28,551 bases of DNA, taken from the NCBI GenBank assembly GCA_003427395.1, contig BFEA01000140.1:2355625-2384175 (forward strand), read 5' to 3'. The stretch is from Chara braunii (taxonomy: Eukaryota > Streptophyta > Charophyceae > Charales > Characeae). The position numbers were made by a program, and so were the translations under genes. How positions within the stretch are numbered: the stretch's first letter is position 1; each line of letters begins with the position of its first letter. Under the pieces are notes generated by a model, which worked only from the letters and a program-made list of their open reading frames with translations, was not told where the DNA came from and made no database searches. Positions 9,430 through 18,096 of this stretch are shown one piece after another.

Positions 9430-10788
9430 TTCCACGAGTCTCCTGCCACTGGACATTTTGGAGTCAATCGCACGATTGGTCGACTTCGCCAGCGATTTTG
9501 GTGGCCCGGCCTTCTCGGCGACGTCACTCGCTATTGCGAGTCATGCGAGGTTTGCCGACGCTGCAAATCCCGCAACCATCGTCTGTACGGTGAGTTACGA
9601 CCATTGCCAGTCCCGTTGCGGCGAAGGGAAGCGATTGCCATGCACATTACCGGCCCGTTCCCCAAGCACAAGACCGGAGTGGATGGGATTCTCACGGTGG
9701 TCGACAGACTCACCAAGTTCGCCATGTTTTTGCCTTGTCGCTATCATGCCAAGGCACCGGAGTTTGTCGAGGTTCTTTACGCCGGTTGGATTCGCACCAA
9801 GGGTTACCCCAACGAGATCGTCTGCGACCGCGACACTCGGTTCATGTCCGATTTTTGGTTGGCGCTCATCAAGCGATGGGGCTCATCTCTCAAGCCCAGT
9901 TCAGCTCGCCACCCTCAGACCGATGGCCAGACGGAGAGGGCGCATCAGACCGCACAGGTTCTCCTTCGCACTCTCATCCGCCCCGACCAGAAAGACTGGG
10001 TTGAGCGGCTGTCGGACGTCGAGTTGGCCTACAACTCTTCCATCCACCCGGCTATTGGGATATCGCCCTTCGAGTTCGAGCATGGCTCGCCGGTCACATC
10101 ACCGTTGGACACTATTACTCCACGCACGGCCGAGAGCGACGACTATCTTATTTTCTTGCGTCGGATGCAAGAGCTTCTTGTCAAGGCACGCGACCAGATG
10201 GCTAAGACGCAACAGCGCATGAGCCAGCAGGCCAATCGCCAGCGTCTTCCTTGTCCATTCCGCGTCGGGGACCTCGTCTGGGTTTCCGTCGCGGAATTCA
10301 GCCTTGAACAAGACGTCTCTCGCAAGCTCCTTCCGAAATGGATGGGGCCTTGGCCGATCATAGAGACCGCTGGGGACGCCCCCGAAGGACCCTCCTTCAC
10401 GATTCAGGTGCCTAGCCACTTGCCTGTCTACCCAGTCTTTCATTGCTCCAAACTGGCTCTCTACACGCCAGCGGATCATGACGATTTTCCCGGGAGACGT
10501 ACGCAAGACCCACCTTCTATGGATGGTTTTCAGGAGGTCGGCGACATCATCTCCCAGCGACGCTTTGGCAACAAGCCAACTGAGTACTTAGTGCATTTTG
10601 CATACTGCACACACCGAGCTGACCGATGGTTAACCCGTGCGGAACTTCAAGCAACAGCTCCAGACGTTCTCGCACGCTACGAACGCAAGATGCAAGGCAA
10701 GCTGGTTTCTTTGGCTCCCCGCCGCGCCCGCGTCCAGGTTCCACCTTCAGATCGACGGCTTCGCCCTCGCCCCGGCTTGACTTCATAA
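9430..10788 (+). pseudogene. pol: Ty3 pol, second part: integrase and divergent chromodomain
   Basis: This is the same frame as the first part, cut off from it by the TAG at 9427-9429. The HHCC zinc-binding domain has His 9433 and 9454 and Cys 9535 and 9544. In the catalytic core the second Asp (9826-9828, in CDRD) and the Glu (9934-9936, in QTDGQTER) have the expected 35-residue spacing. The position 61 codons upstream, normally the first catalytic Asp in an MD-like motif, reads Met-His (CAC, 9643-9645). A GPY/F-like module (LPKWMGPWPII) lies near 10330-10365. A chromodomain-like segment spans about 10534-10690 (EVGDIISQRR, then TEYLVHFAYC, then DRWLTRAEL), where such elements carry a histone-reading domain. 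The stop overlaps the PPT. Confidence 0.92.
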
Positions 10789-10799
10789 GGAGGGGGGGG
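10787..10799 (+). promoter_or_regulatory. Polypurine tract
   Basis: AAGGAGGGGGGGG directly abuts the TG of the 3' LTR and would prime plus-strand DNA synthesis. Its first two bases are part of the pol TAA stop. Confidence 0.92.
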
Positions 10800-11129
10800 T
10801 GTTACATGCTGCGCGTGCACACGCAGGCCATTTTGCAGGCCNNNNNNNNNNNNTCATGCATGTTTAGTCTGAGTTCAAACATTGATTGGGCTAGTTAGTA
10901 GTACTCTAGCATTCTGCTTCACTACTCTGAACTACGTGAATGAGGTCACTCCTATCAGGTCAGCATTTGTATCAAAGTCTTCCCTGTGCTATTCAGCACC
11001 TTTTTTTGTATGTATGAGAATGCACATTGTCTGTCGAGATTTTACTCGCACTGTATTGTCCATTCGGTCCTTTTCATCACATTGCAGTTCCTCGGTTATT
11101 GCGTACATTGCATATCTGTGCATGTAACA
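10800..11129 (+). repeat. 3' LTR of the Ty3/Gypsy element
   Basis: This 330-bp LTR is nearly identical to the 5' LTR: five substitutions plus a 2-T insertion near 11005. A run of 12 N (10842-10853) replaces exactly the 12 bases TGCGTCTGGATA of the 5' LTR, so the gap is collinear. Confidence 0.97.
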
Positions 11130-11134
11130 GTTTG
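11130..11134. repeat. Target site duplication, right copy (GTTTG)
   Basis: This is an exact match to 4088-4092. Removing the element and one GTTTG restores a continuous intron sequence (AGCGTCATAGT-GTTTG-TGTTGCCC). Confidence 0.95.
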
Positions 11135-11158
11135 TGTTGCCCTTTGAAAATCCATTAT

Positions 11159-11312
11159 GAGTCTGGATGTTCCGCCATAGCCATGGATGCTACGACGGAG
11201 AGAGAAGAGAGGCTTGGGCTGAAAGCTGGTTTAGTGACGAGTCTGGATGTTCCTCCATATCCATAGATGCTACAAAAGAGAGAGAAGTGAGGTTAGGGCT
11301 GAAAGGTGGTTT
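11159..11312. repeat. Tandem duplication, 80-bp period, with acceptor-like sites on the minus strand
   Basis: Two copies begin GAGTCTGGATGTTCC at 11159 and 11239. On the minus strand each contains a pyrimidine-rich run ending TAG followed by CATCYATGG, resembling a splice acceptor; the more upstream one on that strand also has CTAAC. No matching donor is evident, so I do not call an exon. Confidence 0.75.
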
Positions 11313-12044
11313 GTTGAGTTGCTGGAAGTAAGGGGGAACACTCTAACATGATTCTCGTTCAATCATTCATTTGTCATTATGTTTAATTGATCAATAAGAG
11401 GAGGAAGAGTAAAGAAGACGAAGAGGGATGAGGGAGAACAAGGAGGGAGAAGACATTGGTGTAACTTGTGTAAGTCTACTTCTTCTTTGATTCTTTGATT
11501 CTTTGTTCTCTATTCTACTCTTTTTATCTCTCTCCATCTCTTCTTCTGGAGTTCAGCAAGTCTTGCATTTCTCGCAATTTGAGTTTTCCGCTATGGATGA
11601 AGTAGGAGCATAACAATACAGTGCTGAGTGGTCAAAAAGCCATCTCAGAAATGCATGAGAGTATGACCCATTGAAAAAAGGAGGAAAAACTTTCATCATA
11701 GGGCACCACCATGCGAAAGCAAACTCTTGAGCCGAAAGTTGATGGACATGTGTCATGCAGACGAAGTGACATCACGGACAACGTGCTATTATGGAATTCA
11801 AAAAACGTGTCACACATGGAATCGAGAATTGGAAAACTGATGGTAACGCTAGATATCAAACGTGTACTTATCGAGTCCCAGCACATATGAGAAATATGCC
11901 GATGATTGATCCTGATATCAGCAAATGTTTTGATGTCAATGAGATTCGTGGATGGGGGATTCCGAATTGGGTTCTCCGAAGTTCAGAAACTGAAGGTTAA
12001 AGTTCATACTATCACCCCTGGACCGGAATCCAGGTGAGACGTAC
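11313..12044. other. Unassigned sequence between Ty3 and LINE copy 3
   Basis: This is AT-rich with purine-rich and TTCTTTGATTCTTTG repeats near 11480-11510. Positions 11791-12000 (+) hold an open frame of 69 codons (RYQTCTYRVPAHMRNMPMID) that may be a remnant of the adjacent LINE endonuclease, but I cannot align it. Minus-strand frames at 11553-11886 look unremarkable. Confidence 0.4.
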
Positions 12045-12340
12045 GTGGTATGTGCAAAAACATGGTGGGAGAAAACGTGTGCTTTCTTCTTCGAGTCAGT
12101 GCATTATGAGGTGTGCCAGCAATCGAAACAGTTAGTATTGGCGCAAGCCAAGCGCACATATGAAACTATCGGATCTCTATTTTGGCATGTACAGCAACTA
12201 CTGGAAAGTTCTATGCGCGGCCCTATGATACAAAAGCAAATGGGACGCAGTACCACGGAACGAGGCAGGACTGCTGATGCCCGTAAATCCTTTCAGAAAC
12301 AAATTGTGGGCCAATTATCCTATAAACTGTAATAGACATA

Positions 12341-12869
12341 ATGATCTCAAATTCTTCAGCAAATAGGCTAGAAGGATTAATTGAGCCAGTAATTCACCCA
12401 AGCCAAACTAGCTTCATCGAAGGAAGGAATATCGACGATAGGATTGTGCTAATCGGCGGGGTCGTCGGGACCGTGAGACAAGACAGGGCAAACACAGAAA
12501 TGCTACAATCATGTGGACTGAGGATTCGTAGATTGCTACCTTGAAGGATCAAATTTTAGGAGATGGGTCTCAATCCTGCACCAAAATGCCTCCACCAGAA
12601 TCCAAATCACTGGGTTCCTAGCCCCAGAGATAGGCCTACAAAGATTAGCAAGTCAAAAGGACCCTTTGGCCCCATACCTTGTCATAGTCATCATGGAGGC
12701 CCTAAGAGTCAATCTCAAGAAGAACACGAAATTGGCGAAAATAAGGGTCACTGTTCAAGTAGAAAATAAGCACATTATGCAAGGCTCTACTTTCGTGGAG
12801 GATACCATGTGCAACGGAGAGCTAGGGCGATACGAGATCGTCCCAGCATCACCCTTCTGCTTCCCCTGA
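12341..12869 (+). pseudogene. LINE copy 3 reverse transcriptase fragment
   Basis: ANRLEGLIEPVIHPSQTSF followed by IEGRNIDDRI (12350-12440) is the typical LINE RT finger region. It is followed, after frame breaks, by WVSILHQNASTRIQI (about 12564), then DPLAPYLVIVIMEALRVN (about 12660) and QGSTFVEDTMCNGEL (about 12780-12825). The catalytic YADD/FADD box reads FVED, so one metal-binding Asp is lost. RT copies LINE RNA at a nicked target; this one would be inactive. Confidence 0.75.
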
Positions 12870-13059
12870 GGAGGCTATCCCAGTTTTTTCCCTTTTTGCA
12901 GATGCTGTTTCATCGATTATTGATGCTTCCCATAATAATTTGAGAAAAAATAAAAGAATGGGTTTTGCCTTCTTTTGAGGACATGGCAACAAACAGAGGA
13001 AATAAGACCCTGGGTTAGTGCATCAATCATCAAGGAGTAAGACCCCCTGAACTTCCTAG

Positions 13060-13655
13060 TATGAAATGGCTCCCCTTGGAAGAGCCAACCCGGGCTCTCG
13101 GGGTAAAATTGGCAACATACAGCAAGCCCATAGACAACGACAATTAGTGCCGCCCTTGGAATAATAGGCATACGGTCCTCCCTCCCGTTTGCCCCCGGAC
13201 GCTATCAATGCCCCCGGACATGCCACATTATCTGTATAACCTGTACCATACTTACTTGACATATAAAAAAGAAGGCATACCTTTATTTCGCCGAAGTTAC
13301 GGTAATCAATAACTCTTAACAAGGAATCCTTTGGTATAAATCGGTCTTGTAGGCACCTTCCGAAAAAGCTCCATCCTCCTTGAAGAAACACATTAATGCA
13401 TTTCTTTGGTAAAATAATGTGAAGGACAAGGAGGATCAACTATACCCTGCCACAGAATTGGAAGCCCTTTGTCTCAAATGGATTTATAAGCTAGTCTTTG
13501 ATACCTTGGTTGTATACTCCCCACGTGCCCTAGTACCAAAGGTCCCTCAAGGGGTCCACCCTCTAATCTGGCTAGAAGGCAGGTACTGGCCCCTCCCAAA
13601 GAAGCCCCGTAAGCAAACCATGGATACTACAAAAATCGAAGGAAGGGAAGTGTGA
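13060..13655 (+). pseudogene. LINE copy 3 RT thumb and connection fragment
   Basis: WLPLEEPTRALGVKLATYSK (about 13066-13126) matches the WEQPKEPARYLGIMVSKEG stretch of the minus-strand LINE. After several frame breaks, ELEALCLKWIYKLVFDTL (13456-13510) matches its KALHMKWIIKLL block. The intervening sequence is heavily decayed. Confidence 0.6.
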
Positions 13656-14452
13656 AATAATCCTCTCTAGTGCTCATTGTTGGCAGCATGGCATAAATTA
13701 CCTATCCCAGGCAAGTTTAAACCCATGGGATGAGGTCATGTGTCGGCCCCTCTTCCAGAACAGAAGAATAAGAAATCAGAGTCAGGTTCCCCCTAGCTAT
13801 GAATCCACCTAGAAAAGCTGGGAGAAAAGGGGGTCCCGAGGGTCAAGGACAGCTGGGGGCTGGGGTGAAAATAAGAGCGCGTGGAAATCAAAGGAGGATT
13901 TAGAATTAACCTTCAGATTTTGTCATAAAACCTTAGAAATTAGAAATAAGTTCAAATAAAGGATATTCAACTTTTAATTCAGGAATTTGTCTTGGACTGG
14001 CTGGGGGGTGCAGGAGAGAGGAGTCTGGGAGAAGTGAAGTGGCCAGGGGGAGAAGGGATGGACATCCCCTTTAAAAGGGACTTCCACCTCTGTTTCAAGA
14101 ACTGGTTTTCATTGCCTCCAGGAGCTTCTCTCAGGGACCCCAGGGACTTTGCAGATCCATTTCCCCCATCACATCTAGCATTGGTGGAGACACTGTAATT
14201 TAGTAATGTTTGTTGATGTTTGCTGCTTGATAGACCAGGCTAAATCTGGCGGCTTTTCAAAGCTGAAGAGGCATATATTTTTCTCATAGTGTCTTCACAT
14301 GTTTGCTGTACCTTCCGGGTCCCTCTAGGTCTCGTAAGAAGCGAAACTGGGCAAGGCTCCCAGACTTTGTCTCATCCGGGCAGATTGTGAGGTCCCCGGC
14401 CTCGATGAAATTTGACTGGAATATCAGCCTTGGGCACTGGGCCCCTTCTTTA

Positions 14453-14470
14453 AAAAAAAAAAAAAAAAAA
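14453..14470. repeat. A18 homopolymer
   Basis: Eighteen consecutive A bases lie within the decayed LINE. It could be the tail of a short retroposed insertion, but no flanking duplication was identified. Confidence 0.9.
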
Positions 14471-14680
14471 GACCAATGAAAGGCTCCACGAGATAATAGC
14501 GACAATCCTTCTGGAAAGGTGGTGATCTTGATGGAGGGGTCAACTTCTGAGAGGACTAGGTAGGCTAGACGGGAATGGAAGGAAAAATAGGTAGGGTGCA
14601 AATCGTGGCAGAGAAGTGAATCGTGGCAGAGGAAGCGATTATGGTGGAACCCTGGCACATCCAGGAGGGGGGAAGACGGT

Positions 14681-14786
14681 AGTCTTCCCCCGAACACAAC
14701 GCGCCCTTATTTTGGCTGTAAGTGGCCGGAAATATAGCTCGTATACATTCATTTTTAGGGTGCGTTATGTTCGGGGGAAGTCGTTA
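14681..14786. mobile_element. Small TIR (MITE-like) element, copy B
   Basis: The 24-nt arms at 14684-14707 and 14757-14780 are inverted repeats with two mismatches around a 49-nt spacer. The arm CTTCCCCCGAACAYAACGC resembles the arms of copy A (CTTCACCCGAATACAACGC), and the outer bases of the right arm also align, ending in TA at 14785-14786. The left TA is offset by two bases. The target duplication is therefore uncertain; a GTC triplet also flanks shifted arms. No coding capacity. Confidence 0.65.
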
Positions 14787-14999
14787 GTTGAGCAACCGCA
14801 TTTTACCCTGTTCTCATCGATTGGTAACAAGAGGGCCTGGAGAGTGAGAGGGTTTTTCAGGGATGAGAAGGTTTTGTCTTCCACGAGGGGAAACAAACGA
14901 AAGATCTTCCCTTTCACCCCCAAGAATGGAAATGGAACAGAAAAGGAGGAAAGAACAGGGAATGATCCACCGTAGGGCTTTCCAAAATGACAGTTAAAT

Positions 15000-15687
15000 C
15001 ATTTCTCTAAAATCCTTTTCAGAGAGAAGGCTCTGGTTGGCCAAGCGACCGGCTGTGTTAGGCACCTTATCATTGAAAAGAAGAACCTTCAAGGAATTTG
15101 GTTTTGCTTTGATCACGAAAGTAAACAGGCAAGGTCAGCGGCCCTGCAATGGCAGATAACACATAGGTGCCTACCCACTAGGGAGTGGGTGGTGGACCAC
15201 TTGCACCTGGAACAGAGAGGTATCTTATCTCCTGGTGCAAGAGCTGCCAATCTAGCTTCCCACACACTAAGTTTGGAGAAACAATAGAGCACCTCTTCCT
15301 TTCCTTCCCCAGGGACAGTTCTCCTGTGGAGATGGTGGGACAAAATCTGGAGATGGTTAACAGGGGACCCGAGAAGGGGCTCGGAGGGGGGGGGGGGGGG
15401 GGGGGGGCTAACTGGTTTGGTATGGCTAGGAAGGTGGTACTGTGGTGTATTTGGAGTACACGATGCACTCACAAATGGGAGGATGTTATGCTGGCAGGAG
15501 GAGAGGTGAAGAGGCATATGAAAAGATTATGAATTTCATCCAAACGAATATCGTGATGGAATGCCAACTGACGATAAAGAAAATCAAACACTTCAGTGAA
15601 CGCAACGATAAAGAAGCCAAGATAAAAGACTTCGGAATGGAATGGCTGAACAACCCAGAGCCTAGGTTGATTGCAAGGATTGACTGA
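15000..15687 (+). pseudogene. LINE copy 3 zf-RVT and C-terminal region
   Basis: LQWQITHRCLPTREWVVDHL (near 15148-15205) matches the SLQWLITYNAIPVNTWLHV block of the other LINE. In another frame, CKSCQSS followed by ETIEHLFLSFP (15230-15310) is the remnant of the Cys/His zinc-binding motif. After a G22 run, NWFGMARKVVLWCIW (about 15413) leads into the C-terminal tail ending at a stop at 15687, collinear with the minus-strand copy. Confidence 0.7.
15386..15407. repeat. G22 homopolymer
   Basis: Twenty-two consecutive G bases. The run could form a G-quadruplex. Homopolymers of this length are unstable and hard to sequence, so its true length is uncertain. Confidence 0.9.
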
Positions 15688-15690
15688 TTG

Positions 15691-16170
15691 GACAACTGTT
15701 GAATCTTCCCACTGAGACCTGCTTCGGATTTCGCAGACCCCTTTCCTCCTGCGGAAAACTGTTTTCTGGACCTTGCTTGGTATGGAAGGGGGTAATTATG
15801 GTGGTTACTGGCTTTCTCATGGAAAATCTGCTAGGCCATCAAGTTCCTTTCTGTCGGTTTGAAGCGCGACTCATTACATTCACCCTCTAGGGTTGTGTCA
15901 CGACCTTGGCCGAAGCATCATGGTCAGCCTCGGAGGCCGTGTCATGACCCCGACAGCCAACCTCTTGGGTCATGTCATAGGTGCAAGCCAACAAGGCCTG
16001 GTCGATGAAGGTGACTGGTGTGATTGATGTGACCCAAAGCTCAATAGAAAAAGGGCTGATGGTACCGAGGACAGAAACGGCATTAGACTTGCCGGTCAGA
16101 TCAGTCAAAAAGAGGCCCAATTGGGTGCATAGAGGGGTTCATGGACACACACAAGCCCACACAAAAAAAA
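15691..16170. other. Unassigned sequence with a minus-strand open frame
   Basis: On the minus strand 16120-15887 is open for 77 codons (TGKSNAVSVLGTI, then TFIDQALLACTYDM). It has no recognised domain and a non-ATG start, so I do not call it a gene. Confidence 0.35.
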
Positions 16171-16664
16171 CACAGCTAGGTGATATTATCTGGGCTGGGT
16201 GGTATCAGGGTGGTACCATGTGGGTAGGGTCATACTATGTGGACTGGACGGTGCTAACAAACACACGGCCACAACAACAACAGCAAAAAAAAAAAAAAAA
16301 AAAAGCACCCACAAAGGGAAACACACACACGCACACAGCCTGGCCAACAAAACCCACAGCTTGGGGCGGGGTGGTACCATGTGGGGATGGGTCATACTAT
16401 GTGGGCTGGATTGTACTAACAAACACCCCGCCACAACAAAAAAAAGAAAAAAAAAAAGAGAGAAACACAGTTTAACACACCCACAAAGGGAAACACACAC
16501 ACACACCCTGGCGAACATAACCCACAGCTCGGGGCGGGGTGGTACCATGTGGGGTGGGTCATACCATGTGGACTGGATGGTAGGAACAAACACCCGGCCA
16601 CAAAACAAAAAAAAAAAAAAAAACAAAAAAAAAAAAAACCCAAAAAAACAAAAAAAAAAAAAAC
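16171..16664. repeat. Three tandem units of about 170 bp
   Basis: Units start at CACAGCT, at 16171, 16355 and 16523. Each contains GTGGTACCATGTGG, then GGGTCATACYATGTGG, then AACAAACAC.CGGCCACAA and an A-rich tract. Units 1 and 2 continue with ACCCACAAAGGGAAACACAC and GCGAACA or GCCAACA; the last unit fades into A-rich sequence. The long open frames on both strands here are a by-product of the repeat. Confidence 0.88.
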
Positions 16665-16716
16665 GAAGAAAGCAAGAAACGGCCATGTGCCTGACTGAAC
16701 TGCTAGAAAAAGCCAG

Positions 16717-16806
16717 CCCGAGTTTCAAACTGCTAAAACGCAGTTTCAAATGCAATTGAAACTCGGGCCCTGACTAAACTGCTAAAACGCAGTTCCAAAT
16801 GCAATT
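16717..16806. repeat. Nested inverted repeat plus direct duplication
   Basis: CCCGAGTTTCA (16717-16727) pairs perfectly with TGAAACTCGGG (16757-16767), and inside it AACTGC (16728) pairs with GCAGTT (16740). A 31-bp segment at 16727-16757 recurs at 16776-16806 with one change (period 49). Confidence 0.8.
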
Positions 16807-16933
16807 ACAAACTGTAACCCTGACTGCGCCGTAGTTTTCTCTCTTCTTTTTTGGCTGGTGCCGCCAGCCATTTTGTCTGGAAGCCCCGAGCCATGGAAGT
16901 TTCCGAGTTGGCAACTCATGATTTTCTACAAGN

Positions 16934-16998
<65 letters not shown>
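16934..16998. repeat. (CT)n microsatellite
   Basis: About 65 bp of CT, preceded by one N at 16933 and followed by GA-rich sequence to about 17059. CT/GA tracts are common in plant 5' UTRs, and this lies just upstream of the candidate ATG at 17060. Confidence 0.95.
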
Positions 16999-17001
<3 letters not shown>

Positions 17002-17059
17002 AGAAGAAGAAGAAGAGGAAGAAGAAGAGGAAGGAAGGGGGAGGACAAAGAAGAAGAAG

Positions 17060-17209
17060 ATGACGTCATCCTCCTCGCTGTCCTCACCTGCGGAGGTGGC
17101 TGCCGCTGTGTCGCAGGTCGCCGGCGCGGTGCTCGGCTATGGCACCAGGTATGTATGCCGCTGCAGGATGGCCTCCGCCCCTCGCCCTACCTACACCTCT
17201 ACTCCCTAG
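17060..17209 (+). CDS. Possible first coding exon, unrecognised gene
   Basis: An ATG follows a CT/GA-rich, 5'-UTR-like stretch. The frame begins MTSSSSLSSPAEVAAAVSQV and reaches ACCAG|GTATGT at about 17147, a good splice donor. Unspliced, it stops at 17209 (49 codons). The region 17060-17420 is GC-rich compared with its surroundings. The peptide is Ser/Ala-rich with no recognised domain and no downstream exon was found. An overlapping frame containing QDGLRPSPYLHLYSLAQRHV is an alternative. Treat as a candidate only. Confidence 0.2.
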   Translation: MTSSSSLSSPAEVAAAVSQVAGAVLGYGTRYVCRCRMASAPRPTYTSTP

Positions 17210-17465
17210 CGCAGCGCCACGTCGCTCTGCTTCAGCAGCGTGTCGCCCAAGAAGTGAGCTACTCGAACTGTGTGTCTGCCCTGGCCCGGCCCAGCTATAA
17301 GTAGTGCTGGGCCTCGCTGGTGTGCCTCTGGTGCTTGGCCTGAAACGGCCTGCCTGGGTCCCTACCGGACGTCCTGGACGAGGTCTAGCAAGTGTCCGCT
17401 ACTGGACGAACATGAACCTGCCCGAAAAGGCCTGACTGCAAACGAAGAAGACCCAAAACATGGCC
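17210..17465. other. Unassigned GC-rich sequence
   Basis: This continues the GC-rich stretch. One frame is open to about 17304; no domain recognised. Confidence 0.35.
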
Positions 17466-17500
17466 TTTGTCCGAACAGACCGAAAGTCTGTTCGGACGAA
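17466..17500. repeat. 15-bp stem hairpin with CGAAA loop
   Basis: GTCCGAACAGAC (17469-17480) pairs with GTCTGTTCGGAC (17486-17497) around CGAAA. Three further pairs, one of them a wobble, extend the stem to 17466-17500. It could be a fold-back element or a transcript hairpin; no function is implied. Confidence 0.75.
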
Positions 17501-17713
17501 CTACAAGTCCGAAACGACGCCTGAACACGAAAAATAGGACAGCAAACAAATAAATAAATGCTGCCTCAAATTGAATCCTGCGGGCCTCAGGTCGGCCGTG
17601 GGCCTCCAGGGTGCATGTCTGAATGTCGTGCGACCTGGGGGGCCCCATCAACTGTTGGGCCCCCGGCAACGGGACCCGTGTGCAGGCTCAGAATGGAACA
17701 CACACACACACAC

Positions 17714-17729
17714 CTGTCTCTTATACACA
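17714..17729. other. 16-nt match to Tn5/Nextera mosaic end
   Basis: CTGTCTCTTATACACA equals the first 16 of 19 bases of the Tn5 transposase mosaic-end adapter. It sits between a (CA)n tract and a long A-run, a likely place for a misjoined or untrimmed read. Probably an assembly artefact. Confidence 0.55.
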
Positions 17730-18096
17730 ACCCCCGGCACCAAAAAAAAAAAAAAAAAAAAAACAAAAAAAAAAAAACCTGGACTGGGGGAAGAAGAAAA
17801 GGGAGGGGCAGCTACTTGCAAAATGCTTGGTCTTTGTGTCAGCCGACCCCCATGGGCAGCCCCACCTTACTCCCTGACTGCCGCTGTTAGTGCATGGGAC
17901 AACATGCAAACCCTTCATCGAAGGTAGCTATGCTTGTGGGGTTCCCCCCTTTATAGCCTTAGGAGTAGTGGTAGGTGGGTAGTGAAAGGTGAATTTTAGA
18001 GAGGAATATAGCTTATAAAAAAAAACAAAAAAAATATGCACACACACACCTCCGCCAATCTAAGCCACAACTCACATTCCATCCCGTGACCTTAGA
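17730..18096. other. Unassigned sequence with A-runs
   Basis: A long interrupted A-tract (about 17742-17777) is followed by a short A-rich stretch near 18018-18035 and a small CA repeat. No gene recognised. Confidence 0.35.

Larger units (their letters stand above)
4093..11129 (+). mobile_element. Ty3/Gypsy LTR retrotransposon, structurally complete, coding-defective
   Basis: This is a 7,037-bp element with LTRs of 328 and 330 bp, TG..CA ends with 10-bp terminal inverted repeats (TGTTACATGC), a PBS, a PPT and a 5-bp target duplication. Internal order is leader, gag, protease, RT, RNase H, integrase with GPY/F-like module, and a divergent chromodomain. Integrase after RT defines Ty3/Gypsy, and the chromodomain suggests a chromovirus. 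The LTRs differ by five substitutions and one 2-nt indel over about 316 comparable bases, implying a fairly recent insertion. Gag carries an in-frame TGA and a frame disruption, Pol carries an in-frame TAG, and one integrase catalytic residue is changed, so this copy cannot make working proteins. It lies antisense in an intron of the minus-strand gene at 3633-4051. Confidence 0.97.
12045..15690 (+). mobile_element. Decayed L1-like LINE, second subfamily (copy 3)
   Basis: A plus-strand trail of ORF2 fragments in family order: a linker region (12045-12240), RT fingers and palm (12341-12830), thumb (about 13060-13150), connection (13419-13655), and zf-RVT with the C-terminal region (about 15000-15687). 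It resembles the 20502-27440 LINE but is clearly diverged, so it is a separate subfamily. Every domain is broken by stops or frameshifts. A small TIR element (14681-14786), an A18 run and a G22 run lie inside. 5' and 3' ends are not defined. Confidence 0.75.

Noticed and set aside
14284-14975. Open frames on both strands across 14284-14975
   Set aside because: They run through the A18 tract and the inverted arms of the small TIR element, and no domain is present.
15887-16120. 77-codon minus-strand frame resembling a protein
   Set aside because: Non-ATG start, no recognised domain, no splice sites and no neighbouring exon; kept only as a note in the unassigned region.
16186-16759. Long overlapping open frames (about 160-190 codons) on both strands
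   Set aside because: They arise from three tandem repeats with A-runs and give Lys/Thr/His- or Phe-rich low-complexity peptides with no domain.
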